Positions 25,714 through 33,016 of a stretch of 50,192 bases of DNA are shown one piece after another. Position 1 is the stretch's first letter. Each line of letters starts with the position of its first letter. The notes under the pieces were generated by a model. It was not told the DNA's origin and ran no database searches. It was given only the letters and a program-made list of their open reading frames with translations. Source of the stretch: an uncultured Mailhella sp. (lineage in GTDB: Bacteria; Desulfobacterota; Desulfovibrionia; Desulfovibrionales; Desulfovibrionaceae); the NCBI GenBank assembly GCA_944324085.1, contig CALUUX010000030.1:1-50192 (forward strand), given 5' to 3'. The translations under genes were made by a program, and so were the position numbers.

Positions 25714-26340
25714 TTAGTCCTCCAGCAGCACGATATGAAGTTCGAGGGGGCCGTGCACGCCGAGGGCGCCCACGCGTTCAATATCAGCCGTACGGCTGGG
25801 GCCCGTGATGAAAGCGGTATAGGAAGCTCCGCCGCGGTTGACGAGATCGAGCATGATGTCGTTGGCGTCTTCCAGCTTGTTCAGCAGCGTGGACTTGCGG
25901 ACCAGCATGATGGACACTTCGGCCACCATGGTTCCGAGACGCACTTCTTCGCGGTTGGAGTTGACCACGCACGTCACGGTATCGGCCACGAGCGCGTCGG
26001 CCCAGGTGACGCTGGTGTCGAATCCGCCCAGGTAATCGCGCAGACCGGAGCGAAGCAGATGGATGTCGGTACCGGCGCTCTTTTCCTCCAGAACGGCGAA
26101 CTCTTCGTCGGAAAGGCCGGGAGCCGCGATATAACGGTCAAGAAGGGTAGGAAAGCCGTTTTCGCTGAGCGGGCCGTACTGCTCGCCTTCTTTGGGCAGA
26201 AGCATTTCGCAGTGACGTTTTTTTTCGGTTACGTCCACGGCGTACTGCATGGCGTCCGCAAAGTCCTTGGCCTCGTAGAGAGTGACCGGAACCGAGGGAG
26301 CCTTGGCTTTCACCACTTCAACAAGTTGATCCTGAGTCAT
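25714..26340 (-). CDS. lutC: LutC-family lactate-utilisation protein
   Basis: This 208-residue protein is a single LUD domain, the third subunit of LutABC-type lactate oxidases. The C-terminal part carries FITGPSRTADIERVGALGVHGP, the strand-and-loop typical of LutC. The start at 26340 has an AAGGAG site. It sits between glcF-like and LutB-type genes, so the GlcD/GlcF and Lut systems are co-located and probably act on the two lactate stereoisomers. Which enzyme takes which isomer is not shown by the sequence; LutABC is usually L-specific and GlcD-like enzymes D-specific. Confidence 0.87.
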   Translation of the reverse strand: MTQDQLVEVVKAKAPSVPVTLYEAKDFADAMQYAVDVTEKKRHCEMLLPKEGEQYGPLSENGFPTLLDRYIAAPGLSDEEFAVLEEKSAGTDIHLLRSGLRDYLGGFDTSVTWADALVADTVTCVVNSNREEVRLGTMVAEVSIMLVRKSTLLNKLEDANDIMLDLVNRGGASYTAFITGPSRTADIERVGALGVHGPLELHIVLLED

Positions 26341-26385
26341 TGTTACTCCTTGGCATTGTTCCGCCTAATGTGCGGTAAAGACGGA

Positions 26386-26412
26386 AAGAGCGGCTCGGCA
26401 GGGGCCGCTCTT
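26386..26412 (-). other. Hairpin between lutC and the GlcF-like gene
   Basis: AAGAGCGGC (26386-26394) and GCCGCTCTT (26404-26412) form a 9-bp stem with a 9-base loop in the 82-base gap. There is no T-run. It may mark a processing or partial termination point. Confidence 0.4.
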
Positions 26413-26422
26413 CCCGGTACTA

Positions 26423-27733
26423 TCAGTCGGGCAGGGTTTCCGCGTATATTTCAATGGGATGTTTGACCTGCACCTCATCCTTGTTCTGCGACAGCATGTC
26501 GGAAAGCTGAAGCATGCAGGCCGGACAGCCCGTAGCCACGGCGGCCGCGCCGGAACGGACGATGTTGTCGCGCTTGCGCTGGCCGATCTCCTTGGACAGA
26601 TCGTAGTGGAACAGCGTGAAGCTGCCCCCGCAGCCGCAGCAGCGATCGGCTTCCGCCATTTCCACCAGCTCGTAGTCGGGATTCATGCGGATGAGCTTGC
26701 GGGGCTGTTCAAAGACGCCGACGCTCTTCTTGAGGTGGCAGGAATCATGGAAGGTCACGCGGGTGACCTTGCCGGCATGACGTTCACCGGGTTCCATCTG
26801 ATCCACATGCAGCACGTCCACAAGGAAGGCGTTGATGTCCATGACGCGCTCGGCCACGGCCTTGACGGTCTTCTGCTGGTCGGGAGAGAATTCCTGAATG
26901 AAGTAGGGCCACCATTCCTTGAGCGTGGCGGTGCAGGAACCGCAGGGCGTGACCACATAGTCGATGCCGCCGCCGACAAGCTCGCGGCCGATGACATCGA
27001 GGTTCTTCTGCGTCTCCATGACGAAGCCCTTGCGGTCGCCGGAAGCCAGAGCGGGAATGCCGCAGCAGGTGAGGTCGGAGGGCATGACTATGCCCACGCC
27101 GTGATGCTTAAGCACTTTGAGGCAGGCCTCGCCGAGCTGGGTATAATACTTGTCGGCCATGCAGCCGGCAAAGAACAGCACCTTGACGCCGACCTGGCTT
27201 TCGGTGTGAAGGCTGCCGTATTTGGCATGGAGCGACTTGGCGGGCAGCTTGGCGATGTGGCGGGAGCCCACGAGCTTGCTGAGAAGCGGCATGTCGTAGG
27301 TTTTCGCGCCCTTCTGACGCATGACCAGCCCTTGGAAGGGCGCGGCGGTGCGCATCATGGCGCTGAACAGCTGCGGATGCGTGAGCAGCTCGCGGAAAAC
27401 AAGCTTCTTTATGGGGTTGAGTCCGCGGTAGTCTACAAGAGCCTGGCGAGCCTCCATGAAGATTTCCATGATGGACACGCCGGAGGGGCAGTTGGCCTGA
27501 CAAGAGCCGCACAGCAGGCAGCGGTTCAGTTTTTCTTCCACGGCGTCGGGATCTTGGATGATCTTGTGCGCAAGATTATCAAGAAGAGCCAGTTTGCCGC
27601 GGGTTACGTCGGCTTCGTTGTGGGTGACGCCAAACACCGGACAGACGGCTTGGCACAGACCGCAGCGCATGCAGTCGGCCAGCTTGTCGTCCAGCTTCAT
27701 CAGAGTTCTGGCAAGACGGGAGATATCGCTCAT
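26423..27733 (-). CDS. GlcF-like iron-sulfur subunit of lactate/glycolate dehydrogenase
   Basis: This 436-residue protein carries electrons from the flavin subunit GlcD. It has two ferredoxin-like cysteine motifs near the N-terminus (CMRCGLCQAVCPVFG at about residues 20-34 and CLLCGSCQANCPSG at about 74-87). Two CCG domains follow, with TCCGIPALASGD and RCCGCGGSFTLFHYDLS. The start at 27733 is two bases past the glcD stop, so the two are probably translationally coupled. The longer frame upstream lies inside glcD and is not real. Lactate is preferred over glycolate as substrate because of the neighbouring lut and lctP genes. Confidence 0.87.
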   Translation of the reverse strand: MSDISRLARTLMKLDDKLADCMRCGLCQAVCPVFGVTHNEADVTRGKLALLDNLAHKIIQDPDAVEEKLNRCLLCGSCQANCPSGVSIMEIFMEARQALVDYRGLNPIKKLVFRELLTHPQLFSAMMRTAAPFQGLVMRQKGAKTYDMPLLSKLVGSRHIAKLPAKSLHAKYGSLHTESQVGVKVLFFAGCMADKYYTQLGEACLKVLKHHGVGIVMPSDLTCCGIPALASGDRKGFVMETQKNLDVIGRELVGGGIDYVVTPCGSCTATLKEWWPYFIQEFSPDQQKTVKAVAERVMDINAFLVDVLHVDQMEPGERHAGKVTRVTFHDSCHLKKSVGVFEQPRKLIRMNPDYELVEMAEADRCCGCGGSFTLFHYDLSKEIGQRKRDNIVRSGAAAVATGCPACMLQLSDMLSQNKDEVQVKHPIEIYAETLPD

Positions 27734-27735
27734 GA

Positions 27736-29121
27736 CTACATCCCCGTGATCTTGCAGGCGTTGAAGAGACCTTTGGGGTCGATGGCGCGGCGCATGCGCT
27801 GAGAGAAGAGAATGGTGCCCTTGCTGGTTTCCTTTTCCATCCATTTGGCCTTGGCGGTGCCGATGCCGTGCTCGCCGGAAAGCGTGCCGCCCAGCTTGAG
27901 GGCGACGTCGAAGATTTCGTCGACGGCGGCTTCCACGCGGGAGAATTCTTCCTTGTCGCGCTTGTCGCACAGAATGGTGGGATGCAGGTTGCCGTCGCCC
28001 GCGTGGCCGAAGGTTCCCATGTCGAGCTTGTATTTAGCCGCGATTTCATTGAGATTCTTGATCATGGCAGGAATCTTGGAGCGGGGCACGGTGGCGTCTT
28101 CCAGCACGCAGGTGGGACGGGCGCGGGCAAGCGCGGGCAGAGCGTTGCGGCGGGCCGCCCACAGCTTGTTCTTTTCTTCAGCGTCCTTGGGAATGTGGAT
28201 GCCCGTGGCGTTGCACTTTTTGAGAACCTCTTCCACGATGGCCGCTTCGTCGGCCACCTGACCGGGATGGCCGTCCACTTCAATGAGCAGCATGGCGGCG
28301 GCTTCCACGGGCAGACCGATTTTCTGGTCGGCCTCGACATACTTCAGCGTGGCCTGATCGAGCAGTTCCAGCGTGCAGGGAACCACATGGGCGGCGATCA
28401 TGGCGGCTACGGCGTCGGCGGCGTCCTGCACGTCGGCGAATTCGGCGGTGATGGCGCGGGAGGCGCGGGGCGGCGGAACCAGCTTGAGAATGGCCTTGCT
28501 GATGACGCCCATGGTGCCTTCGGAACCGACCATGAGACCGGCCAGATTGAAGCCGGTCACGCATTTTACGGTGCGGGAGCCGGTTTTCACCAGATTGCCT
28601 TCGTAATCGTAAAATTCGAGGCCCATGACATAGTCTTTGGTGACGCCGTACTTGAGGCCGCGCAGACCGCCGGCGTTTTCGGCAATGTTGCCGGCCAGCG
28701 TGGACACGGACATGGAGCCAGGATCGGGCGGATAGAAGAGGCCCTTCGCTTCCACGGCGGCGGCGAACTGCGCGGTGACCACGCCGGGCTGCACCACGGC
28801 GTACAGATCTTCGGTGTTGATTTCGAGGATCTTCTGCAGGCTGTTGGTGAGAATGACCGCGCTGTCCACGGTGTCCGGAACGGTGCCGCCGGACAGGTTG
28901 GAGCCCGCGCCGCGCACGGTGATGGCAAGACCCGCCTCATAGCAGAGGCGGACGACTTCGCCTATCTGTTCGGTCTGCGTGGGACGAAGAACCAGCGCCG
29001 GTACCTTGGGAGGCAACACGGCGCTGTCGTAGGAGTAACATTGCCTGTCCGCTTCGCTGGTGAACACATTTTCCGCGCCCAGCAGAGCGCTCAGGTCTTT
29101 GATGAGATTCGGACTGATCAT
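27736..29121 (-). CDS. GlcD-like FAD-linked lactate/glycolate dehydrogenase
   Basis: This 461-residue flavoprotein oxidises a 2-hydroxy acid, most likely D-lactate, to the 2-oxo acid. Its FAD-binding domain of the vanillyl-alcohol oxidase type shows VRGAGSNLSGGTVP at about residues 70-83, PGSMSVSTLAGNIAENAGGL and later GSEGTMGVISKAIL. The C-terminal domain ends with FGHAGDGNLHP and the catalytic GEHGIGTAK. I chose the ATG at 29121, which has a GGGGAGG site; the longer frame adds 15 residues. It is the first gene of the glcD-glcF-lutC-lutB run. Confidence 0.88.
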   Translation of the reverse strand: MISPNLIKDLSALLGAENVFTSEADRQCYSYDSAVLPPKVPALVLRPTQTEQIGEVVRLCYEAGLAITVRGAGSNLSGGTVPDTVDSAVILTNSLQKILEINTEDLYAVVQPGVVTAQFAAAVEAKGLFYPPDPGSMSVSTLAGNIAENAGGLRGLKYGVTKDYVMGLEFYDYEGNLVKTGSRTVKCVTGFNLAGLMVGSEGTMGVISKAILKLVPPPRASRAITAEFADVQDAADAVAAMIAAHVVPCTLELLDQATLKYVEADQKIGLPVEAAAMLLIEVDGHPGQVADEAAIVEEVLKKCNATGIHIPKDAEEKNKLWAARRNALPALARARPTCVLEDATVPRSKIPAMIKNLNEIAAKYKLDMGTFGHAGDGNLHPTILCDKRDKEEFSRVEAAVDEIFDVALKLGGTLSGEHGIGTAKAKWMEKETSKGTILFSQRMRRAIDPKGLFNACKITGM

Positions 29122-29192
29122 AACATCCCCTCCCCGAAGGGTTATAAAAGTCAACGGAGTAGACATATTTTTTACAGTACTAAGATAAAGGT

Positions 29193-29219
29193 AAAACCCC
29201 TAGTAAGGCAAGGGGTTTT
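29193..29219 (-). promoter_or_regulatory. Attenuator-like hairpin in the leader of the lactate operon
   Basis: AAAACCCCT (29193-29201) pairs with AGGGGTTTT (29211-29219). On the minus strand the stem ends in TTTT and is followed by ACCTTT. It lies about 70 bases before the GlcD start. A TATAAT element at 29298-29303 on the minus strand would put the hairpin in the 5' leader. No good -35 element accompanies it. Confidence 0.4.
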
Positions 29220-29687
29220 TGATATTTAAGGCGAATCTTCCGCCTGTCGTTTTTTTCTCAAGGGAGTTGCGGGAAGGTTATGCTATAGCTCATTGATATT
29301 ATAAAAAAATAAAAAAAGCACAAAGCAAAATTTTTTTATTGTGGGCAAAGTTCCTTGCCGCAAAAATCAGGAATGTGATTTTTTGTGGAGCAAATGGCCT
29401 GGAATTTGTGAATCAAGAACGGCCGTCATTGTTGCGTCGCGGCGTGGAATCGTCGGCGCGCGGGGTTACGATTCCGGGGAGACGCTATTGACTGTCTTAA
29501 GGAATACGGCTAAATAAGTTCTAATAATAGAAGTTACTTTCTATATTGGAAGAACCTGGGGCAAGGCCCCGGCGGGAAGGTTTTTCCCTGCTTCAAGATT
29601 TGGGGCTGACGACCGGCGGAGGAGGGATATAGACCATCGGTCTGGCAGAGTCGAAAGCACATTTATATTTTTGAGGAAAGGAAAGAT
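29220..29687. other. AT-rich divergent intergenic region between the lactate genes and iclR
   Basis: No gene was found in this stretch. It includes the TATAAT element at 29298-29303 (minus strand), an inverted repeat GGCAA-N6-TTGCC at 29344-29359 and the IclR-like half-site TTCTATATTGGAA at 29539-29551, all potential control elements for the divergent genes. The 300 bp nearest the lactate genes is AT-rich. Confidence 0.4.
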
Positions 29688-30446
29688 ATGAGTTCGTTGT
29701 CACGGGGACTGGAGATCCTGGAGTTTGTCGCTTCCAATCAGGCCAAGGGCGTGGCCTATCCGCAAATCCTGAGTTATACGGGTTTTCCGGCCAGCAGCTG
29801 TTTCAGGGTGCTGAAGGAGCTGACGGAGTTAAATTATCTTAACTTTGACGAAGAGACAAGAAAGTACCATGTAAGCATGAAGATGGCGGGCATTGGCGCC
29901 AGCGTTACAAGAGAAAACAACATGTCTAAGTTACTGCATCCGTATCTTGAAAAATTACGCGAAGAAAGCAATAAGACATGCAATCTTGGCGTTATGAATA
30001 AGGACAGCGGCATGTTTCTGGACGTGCTATACTCGCATAACAATGCTATTAAGCTTCTTTCGCAGGTAGGCGCGCCGTTTCCTCTGCATTGTACGGCTAT
30101 GGGAAAGGTTCTTCTGGCGCACACCACGCAGATGAAACGTGATAAAATTCTTTCCGGCGAGCTTCGTCCACTGACCGATCGCACCATCACGCAGCGAAGC
30201 ATCCTTGAAAAACAGCTCGCGCAGGTGCTCATTGACGGGTATGCTTCGGAACACGAGGAGTCGACGCGCGGGATTCACTGTTTTTCTGCGCCGATTTTTG
30301 ATTATCAGAAGGTGAACGTCGCGGCGGTGAGCATGGCGTGCCCATATTTTGAATTTGAGATTCCCGGCGAGCCGGAGCGGATTATCGCTCTGGTCAAGCG
30401 ATACGCCGCGGAAATGTCTGAGGCTCTGGGCTATCAGGCGAATTAG
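29688..30446 (+). CDS. IclR-family transcription regulator
   Basis: This 252-residue protein has an N-terminal winged-helix domain (about residues 1-60, with LSRGLEILEFVASNQ and FPASSCFRVLKELTEL) and a C-terminal effector domain (about 80-245, including LHCTAMGKVLLA and DGYASEHEES). IclR-family members such as KdgR control sugar-acid genes. The gene has its own terminator and heads the island that ends with ridA, so regulation of that island is likely. Candidate sites lie upstream of the next gene. The ATG at 29688 follows AGGAAAGG. Confidence 0.88.
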   Translation: MSSLSRGLEILEFVASNQAKGVAYPQILSYTGFPASSCFRVLKELTELNYLNFDEETRKYHVSMKMAGIGASVTRENNMSKLLHPYLEKLREESNKTCNLGVMNKDSGMFLDVLYSHNNAIKLLSQVGAPFPLHCTAMGKVLLAHTTQMKRDKILSGELRPLTDRTITQRSILEKQLAQVLIDGYASEHEESTRGIHCFSAPIFDYQKVNVAAVSMACPYFEFEIPGEPERIIALVKRYAAEMSEALGYQAN

Positions 30447-30458
30447 CGTGGTTATCGG

Positions 30459-30494
30459 ACGCGGCTGGTTTCACCAGTCGCGTTTCGATTTTTT
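30459..30494 (+). terminator. Terminator after the IclR gene
   Basis: ACGCGGCTGG (30459-30468) pairs with CCAGTCGCGT (30474-30483), with one G-U pair and a 5-base loop, followed by TTCGATTTTTT. It follows the stop by 12 bases. Confidence 0.75.
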
Positions 30495-31058
30495 GAGGGA
30501 GCGTGATCCGCGATCGTAAGAATGGCCTTGTGAGACGAGGTCGGGCGAGAACGCGGCGGACGTTTAGTTGAGAGAGGTGAAAGAGCGGCCATGACGTTGT
30601 CGCGCTTTCCGCGCGGACGCTGGAGCTGACGATTTTTTTTGCGAGGGGGCCTTTCCTTATTTTAAGGATAGAAGGTCTCATCGGACAGTCCGGCGTCGTC
30701 TGTTTTCTGACCGTCGCGCATGGACGGGGCGGAGCGCGGGGGCGTGGGCAAATCAGGCGTGTTTCGTCCTCCGACAGGCGCGGGAGCCCATGCAAAAGGC
30801 GTGCCGACAGTTTTTTTTGCAGGGAAAATTTTTTGTCGGAAACGCGGGCGGAAACGGGAAAAGTGGGCTTTTCAAGGGCGTAGAACAAATGTCGCGCAAC
30901 GCCGGGATAAATTTGTCGATTAAATTTTTCAGTGTAATCAATAAGTAAAACAAACTGCCAAATATGAAAATTAAACTAAAAAAACAAAAATGTTTCGAGA
31001 TGAAAAACGTCGCGGCGAAAAAAAATATTTCAGGAAAAAAGTTTTCCTTTTCAGCCCG
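30495..31058. other. Intergenic region with no recognised gene
   Basis: This stretch of about 560 bases has no supported gene. The first part has balanced composition with short unsupported frames on both strands. The last 150 bases are strongly AT-rich and lead into the promoter at 31059. A small inverted repeat, GGAAAA-AAG-TTTTCC, lies near 31033-31047. Confidence 0.45.
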
Positions 31059-31087
31059 TTGACACTTTTTTTTATAATGTGTAAAGT
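31059..31087 (+). promoter_or_regulatory. Predicted sigma-70 promoter of the catabolic island
   Basis: TTGACA at 31059-31064 and TAAAGT at 31082-31087 are 17 bp apart. A TATAAT lies inside the spacer (31073-31078) but at only 8 bp from the -35. The leader to the first gene would be about 135 bases. Confidence 0.6.
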
Positions 31088-31093
31088 GTAACT

Positions 31094-31111
31094 ACTTCCA
31101 AATATTGAAGT
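31094..31111. promoter_or_regulatory. Palindrome overlapping the start of transcription (possible IclR site)
   Basis: ACTTC-CAAATATT-GAAGT has 5-bp arms and a TTCCAAATATTGAA core. It lies 7 to 24 bases after the predicted -10 element, so a bound protein would block transcription. Its TTCC half-site resembles IclR-family sites. Confidence 0.45.
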
Positions 31112-31171
31112 GATTTCTCAATAATAGTACTTATGGAAGCGATTTTAGACGGGTTTGTCTTGAGATTATTC

Positions 31172-31186
31172 TGGAAATTAGTTCCA
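31172..31186. promoter_or_regulatory. IclR-consensus-like operator in the leader
   Basis: TGGAAATTAGTTCCA has arms TGGAA and TTCCA and differs at one position from the E. coli IclR consensus TGGAAATNATTTCCA. It lies 42 bases before the flavin-reductase-like start and about 85 bases after the predicted -10. Confidence 0.5.
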
Positions 31187-31227
31187 TATTTGAAATAAAA
31201 AGCGACGTTTCGCAAAGGTGACGAGCA

Positions 31228-31773
31228 ATGCAAGAAGAACGTCTTTCCGGTTGGAGTGAAATTTCTCCTCGCGAAGTTCTGGGAAACAGCGCCACGCATC
31301 TGGATAAGGAATGGATGCTGCTGACTGCCGGAGATCCTTCCGCCGGCGTGGCCACCATGACCATCAACTGGGGTATGTTCGGCTTTATATGGAACAAGGA
31401 TGCCGTCTTTGTCAGCGTTCGCAAGTCCCGTCACACTCTTCCTTTCATTGAACGAAACGGTCGATTTTCTCTTGGCGTTTTTTCCGAATCTTACAGAGAG
31501 AAACTTCTTTTTTGCGGAAGGAATTCCGGCCGGGACGTGGATAAGATCGGCCATTGCGGATTTTCCACGCTTTTTCACGACGACGTGCCGTTTTTTGCGG
31601 AATCCGACGTCGTGCTTTTCTGCCGCGTCATGTACAGCGGCGACATTACGGAAGACAGATTCCTGGACAAAAGCGTTTACGCCGACTGGTACACCCATGG
31701 CGCGCACGCTGGCGATATGCATACCTTCTTTATCGCTTCGGTGACCGGAGCGTTGAAAAAAGATCTTCATTAA
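31228..31773 (+). CDS. Flavin-reductase-like protein (FMN-binding split barrel)
   Basis: This 181-residue protein resembles the flavin reductase-like split-barrel family: it has WMLLTAGD, then a segment NTMTINW-like (MTINWGMFGFIW, about residues 46-57), FVSVRKSRHT, and RFSLGVF (about residues 79-85), matching known flavin-binding strands. The function may be flavin reduction or simple flavin binding. It is the first gene of the catabolic island, 114 bases before the binding-protein gene, and a role in redox steps with the island's dehydrogenases is a guess. The start lies 42 bases after the IclR-like operator. Confidence 0.68.
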   Translation: MQEERLSGWSEISPREVLGNSATHLDKEWMLLTAGDPSAGVATMTINWGMFGFIWNKDAVFVSVRKSRHTLPFIERNGRFSLGVFSESYREKLLFCGRNSGRDVDKIGHCGFSTLFHDDVPFFAESDVVLFCRVMYSGDITEDRFLDKSVYADWYTHGAHAGDMHTFFIASVTGALKKDLH

Positions 31774-31887
31774 GCGCAGTCGCGTTTTTCAAGGAGACGC
31801 GTTTCGCCTTTAATATTCGGTCTGGTATCTGCCCTTGGTTTGCCCAAAGAGGCAGAGTTTCGGAAATTTTCAACATGAGGAAGAATC

Positions 31888-32913
31888 ATGAAACGTTCCA
31901 AACTTCTTTCCGTTATGGCTCTTGGCGCGCTGTTATTTGGACTTTCCGCAAACGACGCCTCTGCTGAGATGACGTTGCAGACAAAGAATCAGACCTACGT
32001 TCTCGCCACGCAGGACGTGAATACCGCTGTGTACAGCCGCGTCAGCGCGTTCCTTGAAGTGCTCGGCGGCAAGCTTGGCTCCAACACCATCAACGTGCAG
32101 CCCATTTCCACCGGCGGCGCCGCCAGCGCGCTTCTCATCGAAAAGGGCCAGGTCAAGATCGGCACCGGTTCCAATATTCCGGTGAAGAAGCTCGCCGAAG
32201 GCACCTACGACAAGAATTTCAAGCCGCTCACCAAGGTGGCCGCGCTTTTCGGCGGTTCTGACATTACCTGGTGCACGGTTATGTTTACCGACGACTTCGT
32301 CAAAAAGACCGGCTTCACCACGCTGGAAGAAGTCATCGCCGCCAAGTATCCCGTGCGCATCGTGACCAAGGCCAAGGGTTCCTTCGGCATGGACGGCGCC
32401 ACCGACATGCTGGACTGCATGGGCGTGACCTGGAAGGACATTGAAAGCTGGGGCGGTTCCCACACCCACATCGCTCCCGCGACCATGGCCGATATGCTGA
32501 AGGAAGGACAGGCCGACGTTTCCATGGACGTGGTGTCCATCGGTCAGGCCGCCTTCTCCGAACTGTGCCTGACCTCCACCATGCATGTGGTGCAGCTTTC
32601 TGAAAAGACCAGAGCGGCCATGAACAAGAAGGGCTACGCCAACATGACCATGCCCGCCAACAGCTGGAACGGCCAGGACAAGCCTATTGAAACCGTGGTC
32701 GGCTGCGAATGTATCCTCGTTTCCAAGGATCTTCCCGAAGATATCGCCTACATCATCACCAAGACCATTTGCGAAAACAAGGAAAAGCTGACCAGCATCG
32801 TTCCCGCCATGCGGTACTTCCAGCCTGAAAAGGCCTGGGATCCCCTGTACTGCGGCATCGAACTGCATCCTGGCGCGGCGAAGTACTTCAGAGAAGCCGG
32901 ATTCATGAAGTAG
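31888..32913 (+). CDS. TAXI-family TRAP transporter solute-binding protein
   Basis: This 341-residue periplasmic protein has a signal peptide ending ASA at residue 26 and the TAXI-type start LATQDVNTAVYSR. It captures a carboxylate ligand and hands it to the fused membrane permease downstream. TAXI receptors are known for glutamate and a few dicarboxylates, but ligands of most are unknown. A double hairpin lies in the 103 bases between this gene and the permease start, so the receptor mRNA may be made in excess. The island suggests a sugar acid or uronate as the ligand. Confidence 0.88.
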   Translation: MKRSKLLSVMALGALLFGLSANDASAEMTLQTKNQTYVLATQDVNTAVYSRVSAFLEVLGGKLGSNTINVQPISTGGAASALLIEKGQVKIGTGSNIPVKKLAEGTYDKNFKPLTKVAALFGGSDITWCTVMFTDDFVKKTGFTTLEEVIAAKYPVRIVTKAKGSFGMDGATDMLDCMGVTWKDIESWGGSHTHIAPATMADMLKEGQADVSMDVVSIGQAAFSELCLTSTMHVVQLSEKTRAAMNKKGYANMTMPANSWNGQDKPIETVVGCECILVSKDLPEDIAYIITKTICENKEKLTSIVPAMRYFQPEKAWDPLYCGIELHPGAAKYFREAGFMK

Positions 32914-32923
32914 CATGGATCCC

Positions 32924-32994
32924 GGGGAATTCCGACCGAAGGACTTTGGATCGGAATTCCCCCTTCTCTCCCTGCCCGGCGGCGTGACGCCGGG
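32924..32994 (+). other. Two stable hairpins between receptor and permease genes
   Basis: The first has a perfect 12-bp stem (32924-32935 with 32951-32962, loop 15). The second has a 7-bp stem, CCCGGCG (32975-32981) with CGCCGGG (32988-32994). Neither has a T-run. Such elements often stabilise the upstream mRNA. Confidence 0.55.
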
Positions 32995-33016
32995 AAACAT
33001 TTCAGAGGATATGTTC

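Noticed and set aside
23986..26466. An 826-codon plus-strand frame opposite the LutB-type and lutC genes
   Set aside because: It mirrors the real minus-strand genes, which show clear iron-sulfur and LUD motifs; the antisense frame shows none.
29344..29359. Inverted repeat GGCAA-N6-TTGCC as an activator site or sigma-54 element for the lactate genes
   Set aside because: The arms are only 5 bp, the GG-GC spacing is again off by one, and it is over 220 bases from the GlcD start. It is noted only as a possible control element.
29643..29660. Possible sigma-54 promoter (TGGCA...GCAC) before iclR
   Set aside because: The GG and GC elements are 11 bases apart instead of 10, and the rest of the match is weak.
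30720..30923. Short frames in the gap between iclR and the island
   Set aside because: They have no ribosome site or protein features and overlap each other on both strands.
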